This document shows positions 1 to 9,699 of a DNA stretch of 64,000 nucleotides, piece by piece. Numbering within the stretch: the stretch's first letter is position 1; each line of letters opens with the position of its first letter. Source of the stretch: Gammaproteobacteria bacterium (lineage in GTDB: Bacteria > Pseudomonadota > Gammaproteobacteria > Eutrophobiales > Eutrophobiaceae). The stretch lies in contig SCUJ01000008.1 in NCBI GenBank assembly GCA_004297165.1, forward strand, positions 372,001 through 436,000, given 5' to 3'. The notes beneath the pieces were generated by a model. It saw only the letters and a list, made by a program, of their open reading frames with translations. It was not told the origin of the DNA and searched no databases. The position numbers and the translations under genes are program-made.

Positions 1-1026
1 GGCCTGCGAAACACCCCTGCGGCAACTCGGGGATCTGAGGACCGGCCATCCTATCACAACGCTGTCCAGGTATCCGCCCCAGCGGTGGTCAATATCTACG
101 CCACCAAGGTCCGGAGAAGCCTGCCGAATCCCTTGTTCCAGGACCCGCTGTTCCGGCGTTTTTTCGGCGATCAGGAGGTCGACCAACGCGCCACGAACCT
201 GGGATCAGGCGTCATCATGAGCACCGACGGCACGCTGATCACCAACGCCCATATTGTCGAGGATGCCGACGAGATCGGCGTGACCCTGGCGGACGGGCGT
301 CAGTCTCTGGCCGATGTAATTGGGATCGACAACGAAACCGATCTGGCGGTGCTCAAGATTGACCTCGCCGACCTGCCTGTCATCCCCATCGGCAATTCGG
401 ATCAATTGCAGGTCGGGGACATCGTGCTCGCCATAGGTAATCCCTACGATCTGAGCCAGACCGTCACCCAGGGGATCGTCAGCGCGGTGGGCCGCAGCCG
501 TCTCGGCATCTCCACGTTCGAGAACTTCATCCAGACCGATGCCGACATCAACCCAGGCAACTCCGGCGGTGCATTGATCAACACCTCAGGTGAACTGGTC
601 GGCATCAACACCGCCATCTATTCGATGAATGGCGGCGGCTCCCAGGGGATTGGTTTTTCCATCCCGATTAATGTCGTCACCGGCATCATGCAATCCCTCA
701 TGCAGCACGGACATGTGATTCGCGGCTGGCTGGGGATCGAGGCGCAGGCCGTGCCGCCCGACATGCGCAACCGCCAGGGTGCGCGTCAGGCCGGCGTCCT
801 GGTCGCGGGCGTCATGCAGAACAGCCCCGCCGCCGATGCGAACATCATCCCCGGCGACATCATCATCGAGATCAACGGCATCCAGATTGACGATCCCTAT
901 CGCGCCATCCAGATGATTGCCGAGATCCCTCCCGGCGACACCATAGAAATTCTGCTGCTGAGGGGCTGGCAGGAATCCCGCGTGCAGGCGATCGTCGGGC
1001 AGAGGCCGGCGCTGGAGCGTGGGTGA
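1..1026 (+). CDS. DegS/AlgW-type periplasmic serine protease (HtrA family), 5' truncated by window
   Basis: Trypsin-like HtrA protease followed by one PDZ domain. The frame is already open at base 1 and reads SYHNAVQVSAPAVVNIY before the first GTG (85), which is the usual start of the mature protease domain, so the true start and membrane anchor lie outside the window. The triad is visible: His in LITNAHIV, Asp in NETDLAVLKI, Ser in NPGNSGGALIN. A single PDZ follows (GWLGIEAQAV through GDIIIEINGIQ), which fits DegS/AlgW better than two-PDZ DegP. Family role: cleaves the anti-sigma factor RseA/MucA under envelope stress. It runs directly into hisC (stop TGA 1024-1026, hisC ATG at 1028). The symbol is withheld because DegS and other one-PDZ HtrA proteins cannot be separated without the N-terminus. 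Confidence 0.9.
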   Translation, partial: GLRNTPAATRGSEDRPSYHNAVQVSAPAVVNIYATKVRRSLPNPLFQDPLFRRFFGDQEVDQRATNLGSGVIMSTDGTLITNAHIVEDADEIGVTLADGRQSLADVIGIDNETDLAVLKIDLADLPVIPIGNSDQLQVGDIVLAIGNPYDLSQTVTQGIVSAVGRSRLGISTFENFIQTDADINPGNSGGALINTSGELVGINTAIYSMNGGGSQGIGFSIPINVVTGIMQSLMQHGHVIRGWLGIEAQAVPPDMRNRQGARQAGVLVAGVMQNSPAADANIIPGDIIIEINGIQIDDPYRAIQMIAEIPPGDTIEILLLRGWQESRVQAIVGQRPALERG

Positions 1027-1027
1027 C

Positions 1028-2092
1028 ATGAGCAGATACTGGAGCAGAAGGCTTGTCGGGATCACCGCCTATCAGGCGGGTGAACAACCCCAGGACCGGC
1101 GCTACATCAAACTGAACACCAATGAAAATCCCTACCCGCCTTCCCCGCGGGTTATGGAGCGGCTGCGAAGCATGGACCCGGAATCGTTGCGGCGCTATCC
1201 GGACCCCGACGCGCGTCTGCTGAAAGAGGCTATCGCCGCGCGGTGCGGCCTGACTCCAGACATGATCTTTCCGGGCAACGGTTCGGATGAAGTGCTGGCG
1301 CATGCCTTCATGGCCTTCTTCGATCCGGAAAAAACGCTTTGTTTTCCGGATATCAGTTACAGCTTTTATCCTGTGTACTGCGCGCGCTTCGGGTTGAAGT
1401 ATGCGCAGATGCCATTGACGGAAGATTTCCGGATCGACCTTGACGCCTACCCTGACGAATGCGGGGGCGTCATCTTCGCCAATCCCAATGCCCCAACCGG
1501 ACGATTTCTCGAGATCGAAAAGATCCGCGGTTTGCTGGGCCGTATCCGGGACGCGGTTGTCATCGTCGACGAGGCCTATGTCGATTTCGGCGGGGCAAGC
1601 TGCATCCCGTTGATCAGGGAATTTCCGAATCTCCTGGTGGTGCAGACGCTCTCCAAGGCGCGTTCGCTCGCGGGGCTGCGGGTCGGTTTCGCCCTCGGCC
1701 AGGCCGATCTGATCAAGGGCCTCGATATCGCGAAGAACTCGTTCAACTCCTACCCGCTGGGCAGTCTCGCGATCGCCCTCGCCATTGAGGCCATCAACGA
1801 TGAAGGCCATTATCTGGATTGCACACGCAAGGTGGCCGCGACCAGGGATTGGGTGGCGCCGCGCCTTTCCGATCTGGGGTTTGAGGTGATTCCTTCCGCG
1901 GCGAATTTCCTCATGATCCGGCACCCCGACGTCTCCGCCGTGAACCTGTACAAGGGGTTGCGGGATCGGGGCATCCTGGTGCGGCATTTCAACCTGCCAC
2001 GGATCGCCGACTACCTCCGGGTGAGCATCGGGACCGATGCCGAAATGCGGCAATTCCTGGACCGTATCAGCGAGATCGTGGGGAAGGAGTAA
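1028..2092 (+). CDS. hisC: Histidinol-phosphate aminotransferase
   Basis: PLP-dependent class I/II aminotransferase of about 354 aa converting imidazole-acetol phosphate to L-histidinol phosphate. The N-terminus has the HisC signature KLNTNENPYPPSP. The Schiff-base lysine lies in TLSKARSLAGLRVGFALG, and the phosphate-binding region includes FANPNAPTG. ATG at 1028 is preferred over the GTG at 1019 because it avoids overlapping the protease stop and begins MSRYWSRRLVGITAY. It is on the opposite strand from hisD and hisG, and its 3' end overlaps the hisD 3' end by about 26 bp, so it cannot share their transcript. It is probably co-transcribed with the upstream protease. Confidence 0.95.
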   Translation: MSRYWSRRLVGITAYQAGEQPQDRRYIKLNTNENPYPPSPRVMERLRSMDPESLRRYPDPDARLLKEAIAARCGLTPDMIFPGNGSDEVLAHAFMAFFDPEKTLCFPDISYSFYPVYCARFGLKYAQMPLTEDFRIDLDAYPDECGGVIFANPNAPTGRFLEIEKIRGLLGRIRDAVVIVDEAYVDFGGASCIPLIREFPNLLVVQTLSKARSLAGLRVGFALGQADLIKGLDIAKNSFNSYPLGSLAIALAIEAINDEGHYLDCTRKVAATRDWVAPRLSDLGFEVIPSAANFLMIRHPDVSAVNLYKGLRDRGILVRHFNLPRIADYLRVSIGTDAEMRQFLDRISEIVGKE

Positions 2093-3386
2093 TCCTCAAC
2101 AGGCGGTATTCCGCGGCCCGGGCATGCGCGGTCAGACCCTCCCCGCGCGCCAGCGTGGAGGCAATCGGCGCCAGCTTCGCCGCCGCCTCGCCGTCGCAGT
2201 GCATAACCGAGCTGCGTTTCTGAAAATCGTATACCCCGAGCGGCGAAGAGAATCGCGCGCACCTTGCAGTCGGCAGCACATGGTTAGGTCCGGCGCAATA
2301 ATCGCCCAGGGACTCGGCTGCATAGTGCCCGAGAAAGATCGCCCCGGCATGGCGGATCTCCTTCAGCAGATCCCGCGGTTCCCGCACGGCGAGCTCCAGA
2401 TGCTCGGGGGCAAGCCGATTGACTATCGCGGCGGCCTCTTGCAACGTGCCGGTCCTGATCATGAGACCGTGGCGTTCCAGCGATGCCCGGATGATGGATG
2501 CCCGTTCCATGTCCGGCAAGAGGCGCACGATGCTGGCCATCACCCGGTCCATGAAATCCTTATCCGTGCAGATCAGGATCGCCCGCGCCGCCTCGTCGTG
2601 TTCGGCCTGGGCGAAGAGGTCCATGGCCGTCCAGTCAGGTTCGCCGCTGCCATCGCTGACGATCACCACCTCGGAAGGCCCGGCGACCATATCGATGCCG
2701 ACGATCCCGAAGACCTGACGTTTCGCCTCGGCGACGTATGCCCCGCCCGGACCGACGATCTTGTCCACCGCGGGCACGAGCTCCGTGCCATAGGCCAGGG
2801 CGCCGACAGCCTGAGCCCCACCGATGCTGAATATCTTTTCAATACCCAACATCCCGGCTGCCGCGAGCGCCACGGTTGATGGCCGGTCATCGGGCGCCGG
2901 CATCACCATCACGATCTCGCCGACGCCGGCCACCTGCGCGGGGATGACGTTCATCAGAACCGAGGAGGGATAATCCGCCTTGCCGCCCGGCACGTAGACG
3001 CCCACGCGATCGAGTGGCGTCACCTGCTGACCGAGCAGTATCCCTTCCGGATCCTCGTAAAACCAGGATGCGGACTTCTGGCGTTCATGAAAGGAACGAA
3101 TCCGGTCCGCCGCCGTTTGCAGCGCCTGCCGCAATGCCTCCGGCAGTCCGGCGAAGGCTGCCCGTGCGGCATCCGGACCGATGACCAGATCCTCGATCTG
3201 CGCCCGGCGCCGATCGAAGCGGTTGGTGTAATCGAGCAGGGCGCGATCGCCTTCCGCCCGCACCGTCGCGAGGATCTCCGCCACGCGGTTACGCACTTCC
3301 GGGGCCGGCTCCGCGCTGGCTGCCAGGATCTTGTTAAGTTCCGCGCCAAAGCCATCCTGCGCGCTATCAAGGACGCGGATCTTCAT
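2067..3386 (-). CDS. hisD: Histidinol dehydrogenase
   Basis: Zn-dependent NAD enzyme oxidising L-histidinol to L-histidine, the last two steps of the pathway. The 439-aa length is family-typical. Visible motifs: VYVPGGKADYPSSVLMNVIPA, VGPGGAYVAEAKRQVFG, the metal/substrate region FAQAEHDEAARAILICTD, LAPEHLELA and CAGPNHVLPT. The ATG at 3386 overlaps the hisG stop by one base (TGATG), so translation is likely coupled to hisG. The C-terminus runs past the usual HARAAEYRL ending by about ten basic residues, and those bases overlap the convergent end of hisC. Confidence 0.97.
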   Translation of the reverse strand: MKIRVLDSAQDGFGAELNKILAASAEPAPEVRNRVAEILATVRAEGDRALLDYTNRFDRRRAQIEDLVIGPDAARAAFAGLPEALRQALQTAADRIRSFHERQKSASWFYEDPEGILLGQQVTPLDRVGVYVPGGKADYPSSVLMNVIPAQVAGVGEIVMVMPAPDDRPSTVALAAAGMLGIEKIFSIGGAQAVGALAYGTELVPAVDKIVGPGGAYVAEAKRQVFGIVGIDMVAGPSEVVIVSDGSGEPDWTAMDLFAQAEHDEAARAILICTDKDFMDRVMASIVRLLPDMERASIIRASLERHGLMIRTGTLQEAAAIVNRLAPEHLELAVREPRDLLKEIRHAGAIFLGHYAAESLGDYCAGPNHVLPTARCARFSSPLGVYDFQKRSSVMHCDGEAAAKLAPIASTLARGEGLTAHARAAEYRLLRITPSPRSR

Positions 3387-4018
3387 CAGGGATTCACCAA
3401 CCGGGCGAGGTTGTTGACGAAGGGTTTGAGCAAAGCCTGTTTCATTTTCATCGAGGCCTTGTTGACCACCAGCCGCGAGCTGATATCGGCAATCTTGTCG
3501 AGGGGGACGAGACCATTCGCCTTGAGCGTGCCGCCGGTATCCACCAGGTCAACGATGAGATCGGCCAGCCGGAGGATCGGCGCAAGCTCCATGGAACCAT
3601 ACAACTTGATGATCTCCACCTGACGGCCAAGCTCGGCGAAATAATTGCGGGTGGTCTTCACATATTTGGTCGCGACCCGGGCCCGGCCCGTCGTATCCGG
3701 CCGATCCCGCGCCCCCGCCAGCATCAGCCGGCAACAGGCGATGCCGAGATCGACCGGCTCGTACAATCCGTCCCCGTCATATTCGAGCAGAACATCCTTG
3801 CCGGCGATGCCCGCATCCGCCGCACCATATTCCACATAGACCGGGACATCGGTGGCCCGGACCACGATCAGGCGGATCTCCGGGCGGTTCGTCTCCAGCA
3901 CCAGCTTTCTCGATGTTTCAGGATCCTCCAGTGGAACGATATCCATGCGGGCGAGCAGTGGCAGGGACTCCTTCAATATGCGTCCCTTGGATACCGCGAT
4001 GGTAAGTATTTCTGGCAT
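3386..4018 (-). CDS. hisG: ATP phosphoribosyltransferase, short (HisZ-dependent) form
   Basis: Catalyses the first committed step of histidine synthesis, ATP + PRPP to phosphoribosyl-ATP. At about 210 aa it is the short form: the catalytic core ends at [13 protein letters not shown] and lacks the C-terminal regulatory ACT-like domain of the long form of about 300 aa. Short HisG needs the HisRS-like regulator HisZ, which is not in this window. Visible motifs: [39 protein letters not shown] and [21 protein letters not shown] 4018 ([13 protein letters not shown]) matches the usual N-terminus; an in-frame ATG at 4027 adds three residues. It lies 57 bp downstream of murA and is coupled to hisD. 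Confidence 0.95.
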   Translation of the reverse strand: MPEILTIAVSKGRILKESLPLLARMDIVPLEDPETSRKLVLETNRPEIRLIVVRATDVPVYVEYGAADAGIAGKDVLLEYDGDGLYEPVDLGIACCRLMLAGARDRPDTTGRARVATKYVKTTRNYFAELGRQVEIIKLYGSMELAPILRLADLIVDLVDTGGTLKANGLVPLDKIADISSRLVVNKASMKMKQALLKPFVNNLARLVNP

Positions 4019-4075
4019 GGCGATCATTACATTTGCTCATGTGCTTGGATCGGCGGCGCGGCCTACCTGGATGAG

Positions 4076-5618
<1,543 letters not shown>

Positions 5619-5714
5619 ATGTCGTAACCTGCCAGTGTTTGGCTGTGCGCGGGTCATCCCGCGCGCTGGCCGGGAAATCGCCGGTATTCTATTGCGAAAA
5701 ACGTTGTGTTAGAG

Positions 5715-6350
5715 CTAGAGCGATTGCTCTGTGCCCGTGCCTTCGAGCAATTTCGCGTTGCGTTCGGTTAGTTTCAGAATCAGGGAATCGATGCCGTTTT
5801 TGCGGATCTCGGACGCGAACGAACCGCGATAAGTGCCGATAAGACTGACGCCATCCACGGAGATATCGATCACCTTCCAGTCGCCACCGCTGACATGCAT
5901 GCGGTAATTTATGGGTATGGGATTCCCCGACCCTTTTCCCACCACCTGGGATTTGACCACGACCAGATTGGAATTCGGATCGCTTTCCATGGGCAAGAAT
6001 TCGATGGTCTCATCCGAGTATTCCATCAGGGCCTTGGCGTAGGTCCTGACCAGCATGGTCCGGAATTGGTCGATGAACTGCGCCTGACTCCCGGCATCGA
6101 TGGTATTCCACGCCTTGCCCAGCACCCAGCGGGACATGATGGGAAAATCGAAATGCGGGACAACCATCTCCTGGATGAGCTCGTAGAGTTTCTCCGGATG
6201 GGCGTTGAGATTCTCCTTCTCCTCAGCAAGCTTATCGATCACCTGGCTGGAGGCGGTGCGGACAATCTCTTCGGCCTCATTCGTGGCGGCGGATGCCGCC
6301 GACAAACTTATTAACAGCGTAAGGGCGCTTAATGCGACGCCTGCCTTCAT
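5715..6350 (-). CDS. mlaC: MlaC/Ttg2D (HpnM)-family periplasmic phospholipid-binding protein
   Basis: Periplasmic lipid carrier of the MlaC/Ttg2 family, about 211 aa. A cleavable signal peptide ends at SAASA. Family features follow: IQEMVVPHFDFPIMSRWVLGKAW, FRTMLVRTYAKAL and the C-terminal WKVIDISVDGVSLIGTYRGSFASEI. ATG 6350 is preferred because a GGAG lies ten bases upstream; the TTG at 6359 is too close to it. In E. coli MlaC shuttles phospholipid between outer-membrane MlaA and the inner-membrane MlaFEDB ABC complex. Here no mlaF, E, D or B is nearby, and the upstream gene on this strand is a large RND/MMPL transporter. The family also includes HpnM, which is paired with RND protein HpnN in hopanoid producers. 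Confidence 0.9.
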   Translation of the reverse strand: MKAGVALSALTLLISLSAASAATNEAEEIVRTASSQVIDKLAEEKENLNAHPEKLYELIQEMVVPHFDFPIMSRWVLGKAWNTIDAGSQAQFIDQFRTMLVRTYAKALMEYSDETIEFLPMESDPNSNLVVVKSQVVGKGSGNPIPINYRMHVSGGDWKVIDISVDGVSLIGTYRGSFASEIRKNGIDSLILKLTERNAKLLEGTGTEQSL

Positions 6351-6567
6351 GGTATTCAATCTCCGTTGGAAAAGTTACGGCCACACAGGCGGCATATTTT
6401 AGATGAGTTGGAGCGGCGGGAAAAAGCCTTTTTTCTCGTCCCGCGCAGGAATTCGGGACCTCGCTTCCGCAAACGAGGTTTTCGAGCCCGCGCGCAACTC
6501 CATTAGGCCTGGCGCAGTAGATTTTCAACAACCTGCCGAGGGGGCCGCTGACTGAATCGAAGCTTCC
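6351..6567 (-). other. Intergenic region between RND transporter gene and mlaC
   Basis: About 217 bp with no convincing gene. It should carry the mlaC promoter on the minus strand. An imperfect inverted repeat at 6416-6444 (GCGGG arm with A-rich spacer, TCCCGC arm) and a second at about 6465-6485 (CCTCG/CGAGG) could fold in the transcript. Neither is followed by a clear minus-strand T run, so I do not call a terminator. Confidence 0.4.
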
Positions 6568-9036
6568 CTAAAAGGGCCGCCACATCAGGATCAACTTGGG
6601 CAGGAGCGTCAGCGCCGCAATCAGCGCAATCAGCATGGCCAGCGCCGTCAGCAGTCCGAAGGAGATGGTCGGAATGAAATTCGACAATACCAGTATGGAA
6701 AAGCCGACAATAATGGTAATGACCGTATAAAAAATCCCGCGCCCGATGCTGGCATGACAATAATGCAGGGTCTTGACGTAATCCCGGCCATGACGATCGA
6801 ATTCCTGCCGGAACCTGTAGATGTAATGAATGCTGTTGTCCACGGCGATACCCAGCGTGATGGAGGAGATCATGATGGTCATCATGTCCAGCGGGATGCC
6901 GAGCAGCCCCATCAGCCCCAGGATGATCAGCGCCGACAGGATATTCGGGATGATGCCGATGATGGATAGCGACAACGAGCGGAACAACACCAGGAGCATC
7001 AGCCAGATGCCGAGAATGACGATCCCCAGCGTCATGATCTGGGACTGATACAGGCTTTGCAGCATGTTGTTGTAGAGCACCAGGAGCCCGCTGATCTGCA
7101 TGTTCTCCGGCGTCAGTCCGAATTTGCCTTCCAGGTCCGAACGGATCCGCTCCAGCAGTTCCTTGCGGCGGAGGTCCTTCAGCGAATCCTTGACCCGCAG
7201 GTTGATGCGGGCCTCGTCGTGTTCGATCGAGATGTAGGGCGTCAGCATCTCGGCGCGCAGCGCCTCGGGTAGCCGCTTGTTGATGACCGCGAGTTCGAAG
7301 GTGTCGAATTCCTGGCCATGGGCGAGGTCTTCCGCGATCCGGATGGTGGAGGCAAGCGAGCGCACCTTGCCCACGGCCGGCAGCCCCTCCAGATAATCGT
7401 GTATGCCCTTGATCAGATCGATCTTATCGGGCGAGAACCAGTAATCCGCCTTGTCCACCTCGATCTCGCCGAACAGCTCGTCGAACTCGTCCGTATCCTC
7501 CGCCGCCGGGTCTTCCGGGGCGGTCTCGGGAAATTTCACCACGATATCCAGCGAGGTCGTGCCGCCGAGTTTGTCATCGATAAGCTTCAAGCCCCGGTGG
7601 ATCTCGGTGTTCTCGCTGAAATAATTGACAAAACTGTTCTCCACCCGCAGCCGGCTGACGCCGATTGCCGTGATTATCGTCAGGACCACTGCGGCGGCGA
7701 TGATGACATTGCCGTGCCGTTCCGAGAACCGCGCCAGCATGGCGGTGAACGGCACCTTCGAATTTTCGGTATCGCTGCCGGCCGATTTGCCCAGCATCAC
7801 CAGCACCGCCGGGAAGAGCAGGAAGGAAAGGACCAGCGTCACGCCCAGACCCACGGTCATCATCCAGCCGAAATCGATCACGGGCTTGATATTGCTGGTC
7901 ACGAGCGAACCGAATCCCACCATCGTGGTGGTGGCGGTGTAAAAACACGGCCAGAACATCATGCGCACCGTCTGCGAAACCAGTTGTTTCTGATCGAGGT
8001 CCTGGAAATCCCAGCGCAACTGGCGGTACCTGACGGCCAGATGGATGTTCATCGAGATGGTGATGATCAACATCAGCGAGATGAAATTCGAGGAGATGAC
8101 CGTCACCCGCCAGCCCGTGAAGCCCAAGAGGCCAATCATGAACCACACCGCGAGCAGACAGGCGCCAAGCGGCAACACCACCCAGCGGACCTGCCGGAAG
8201 ATCAGGAACAGCATCGCCACCAGGAAGACAACGATGCAACTGCCGAAGACGACGAGGTCATTCTTGACGAAGGTGATCATGTCGTCGGCGATCATCGGGA
8301 CGCCCCCCAGATACAAGTCGCCTTCGCCCCGATAACGATCCATGACCGCGCGGATCTCCTTGATCGTTTCATGCATCGCCACGTCATAACGGTCCTTGGC
8401 GGCGTCATAGGCGGCAGTGACCCGCTCCAGTTCCAGTTTGGCCTCGTCAGTCAGTCCGCTCTCGTATTTGTTCAGTATCAGTTCGTTCCGCCGCCGGGAG
8501 AGATCCTGATATTCCGGATCGGTCTTCAGGGTCAGCATCATCGCCGTGGTGGCGCCGTCCTTGCTGACGATCAATTCGTTGAATAACGGGCTGTTGAGCA
8601 ACTCCTCTTTCGCCTTGGCGAGGTCGATGTCGGCGGCGGTCAACGTCCGATAATTTTTCGCGACATCGGAGAGCTTGCCTTCCGCCTGTTTCAACAGCGG
8701 CACATCGACCAATGACGTCACGGAATCGATCATGCCGACCTTCCGGAAATCGTCCCGCATGGCGGCGATGGTGGCGCGGGCGTGCTCCGAGAACAGATCG
8801 TCCTTCGGCGCAAAAGCGACGAACAGGAATTCACTGCTCCCATAGCGGTTGGTCATGTCCCGGTACTGTCGCAGGTCCTTGTCGTTCTCGAGCAGCAGGG
8901 AATCCGCCGAGGCATCCAGGTCGAAATCCCTGGCATAGAAGCTGAAATACAGGATCACTCCGCCGAGCAGCAGCAACACAAGGACGGGGCGATCAAGCAC
9001 CAGCCAATCATAAAACCGGGAGAGTCTTGGAAACAT
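6568..9036 (-). CDS. RND superfamily (MMPL/HpnN-like) lipid transporter
   Basis: Inner-membrane RND/MMPL exporter of about 822 aa with two repeats. Each repeat has one N-terminal helix, a periplasmic porter domain and five further helices. The first helix is DRPVLVLLLLGGVILYFSFYA; helix clusters lie at about residues 235-400 and 675-815. The periplasmic start has the family signature DASADSLLLENDKDLRQY. The second repeat carries SITLGIAVDNSIHYIYRFR in the proton-relay region. The second porter domain has an acidic low-complexity insertion (EDPAAEDTDEFDELFGEIE). Start set at ATG 9036 because upstream in-frame sequence overlaps purN. It lies 40 bp downstream of purN and 217 bp upstream of mlaC. 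Hydrophobic lipid transport is inferred from the family and the mlaC neighbour; substrate unknown. Confidence 0.88.
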   Translation of the reverse strand: MFPRLSRFYDWLVLDRPVLVLLLLGGVILYFSFYARDFDLDASADSLLLENDKDLRQYRDMTNRYGSSEFLFVAFAPKDDLFSEHARATIAAMRDDFRKVGMIDSVTSLVDVPLLKQAEGKLSDVAKNYRTLTAADIDLAKAKEELLNSPLFNELIVSKDGATTAMMLTLKTDPEYQDLSRRRNELILNKYESGLTDEAKLELERVTAAYDAAKDRYDVAMHETIKEIRAVMDRYRGEGDLYLGGVPMIADDMITFVKNDLVVFGSCIVVFLVAMLFLIFRQVRWVVLPLGACLLAVWFMIGLLGFTGWRVTVISSNFISLMLIITISMNIHLAVRYRQLRWDFQDLDQKQLVSQTVRMMFWPCFYTATTTMVGFGSLVTSNIKPVIDFGWMMTVGLGVTLVLSFLLFPAVLVMLGKSAGSDTENSKVPFTAMLARFSERHGNVIIAAAVVLTIITAIGVSRLRVENSFVNYFSENTEIHRGLKLIDDKLGGTTSLDIVVKFPETAPEDPAAEDTDEFDELFGEIEVDKADYWFSPDKIDLIKGIHDYLEGLPAVGKVRSLASTIRIAEDLAHGQEFDTFELAVINKRLPEALRAEMLTPYISIEHDEARINLRVKDSLKDLRRKELLERIRSDLEGKFGLTPENMQISGLLVLYNNMLQSLYQSQIMTLGIVILGIWLMLLVLFRSLSLSIIGIIPNILSALIILGLMGLLGIPLDMMTIMISSITLGIAVDNSIHYIYRFRQEFDRHGRDYVKTLHYCHASIGRGIFYTVITIIVGFSILVLSNFIPTISFGLLTALAMLIALIAALTLLPKLILMWRPF

Positions 9037-9076
9037 AGTTAAAGCTTTTTCCGGATATAAAAAGAAATCTTTCCAT

Positions 9077-9691
9077 TCACCGCATATAAACTTCGAGCCT
9101 GAGGTCGCCGCTGATAATCCGGCTGATGGTATCCACGTACAATTCATGTTCCACCGGCAGGACCCGCTCCGCCAGCGTCTCCGGCGTGTCCTGCTCCGCC
9201 ACCCGCACCTTGCGCTGGGCGAGGATGGGGCCGGTATCGTAATCCCCGGCGACCAGGTGAATCGTCGCGCCGCTTTCCTTTTCCCCGGCGGCGATGACCG
9301 CCTCATGCACATGCATGCCGTACATGCCCTTGCCGCCGAAGCGCGGCAACAGGGAGGGATGGACATTGAGGATCCGGCCGCGGTAGGTGTCGAGCAGGCA
9401 GGGCCCGATCTTCTTCATATAACCGGCGAGGATCACCAGCTCCACTTCGTGATCCAGCAGGGTATTGGTAATCAGGCGATCGAGTTCCTCCGGATCAGTG
9501 TAAGCGGCGCTGCCGAGATGATAGGCGGGAATGCCTTCTTCCACCGCGCGTTGCAGGGCCCTGGCGGCGCTGTTGTTCGATATCACGACCGCCGGATTCG
9601 CGGCCAGGCGTCCGGATTTGCAGGCATCGATGATCGCCTGCATGTTCGTTCCGCGGAAAGAGGCCAGGAAGCCCAGATTTATTTTTTTCAT
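9077..9691 (-). CDS. purN: Phosphoribosylglycinamide formyltransferase (folate-dependent)
   Basis: Transfers a formyl group from 10-formyl-tetrahydrofolate to GAR in de novo purine synthesis; 204 aa, family-typical. Visible: N-terminal GFLASFRGTNMQAII (phosphate-binding loop), LAGYMKKIGP, NVHPSLLPRFGGKG with the catalytic Asn/His pair, and GDYDTGPILAQ with the catalytic Asp. The loop reads SFRGTN instead of the E. coli SGNGSN form, a common variant. Located 8 bp after pdxB, with which it is probably co-transcribed. Purine and pyridoxal genes are not functionally linked in an obvious way here. Confidence 0.95.
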   Translation of the reverse strand: MKKINLGFLASFRGTNMQAIIDACKSGRLAANPAVVISNNSAARALQRAVEEGIPAYHLGSAAYTDPEELDRLITNTLLDHEVELVILAGYMKKIGPCLLDTYRGRILNVHPSLLPRFGGKGMYGMHVHEAVIAAGEKESGATIHLVAGDYDTGPILAQRKVRVAEQDTPETLAERVLPVEHELYVDTISRIISGDLRLEVYMR

Positions 9692-9699
9692 GGTAGGTG

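Noticed and set aside
6351-6567. Hidden mlaD/mlaB-size gene between RND and mlaC
   Set aside because: Only 217 bp and no frame with STAS or MCE motifs.
9037-9366. Upstream extension of the RND transporter
   Set aside because: Overlaps purN in another frame with Arg/Ser/Cys-rich composition; the first membrane helix follows ATG 9036.
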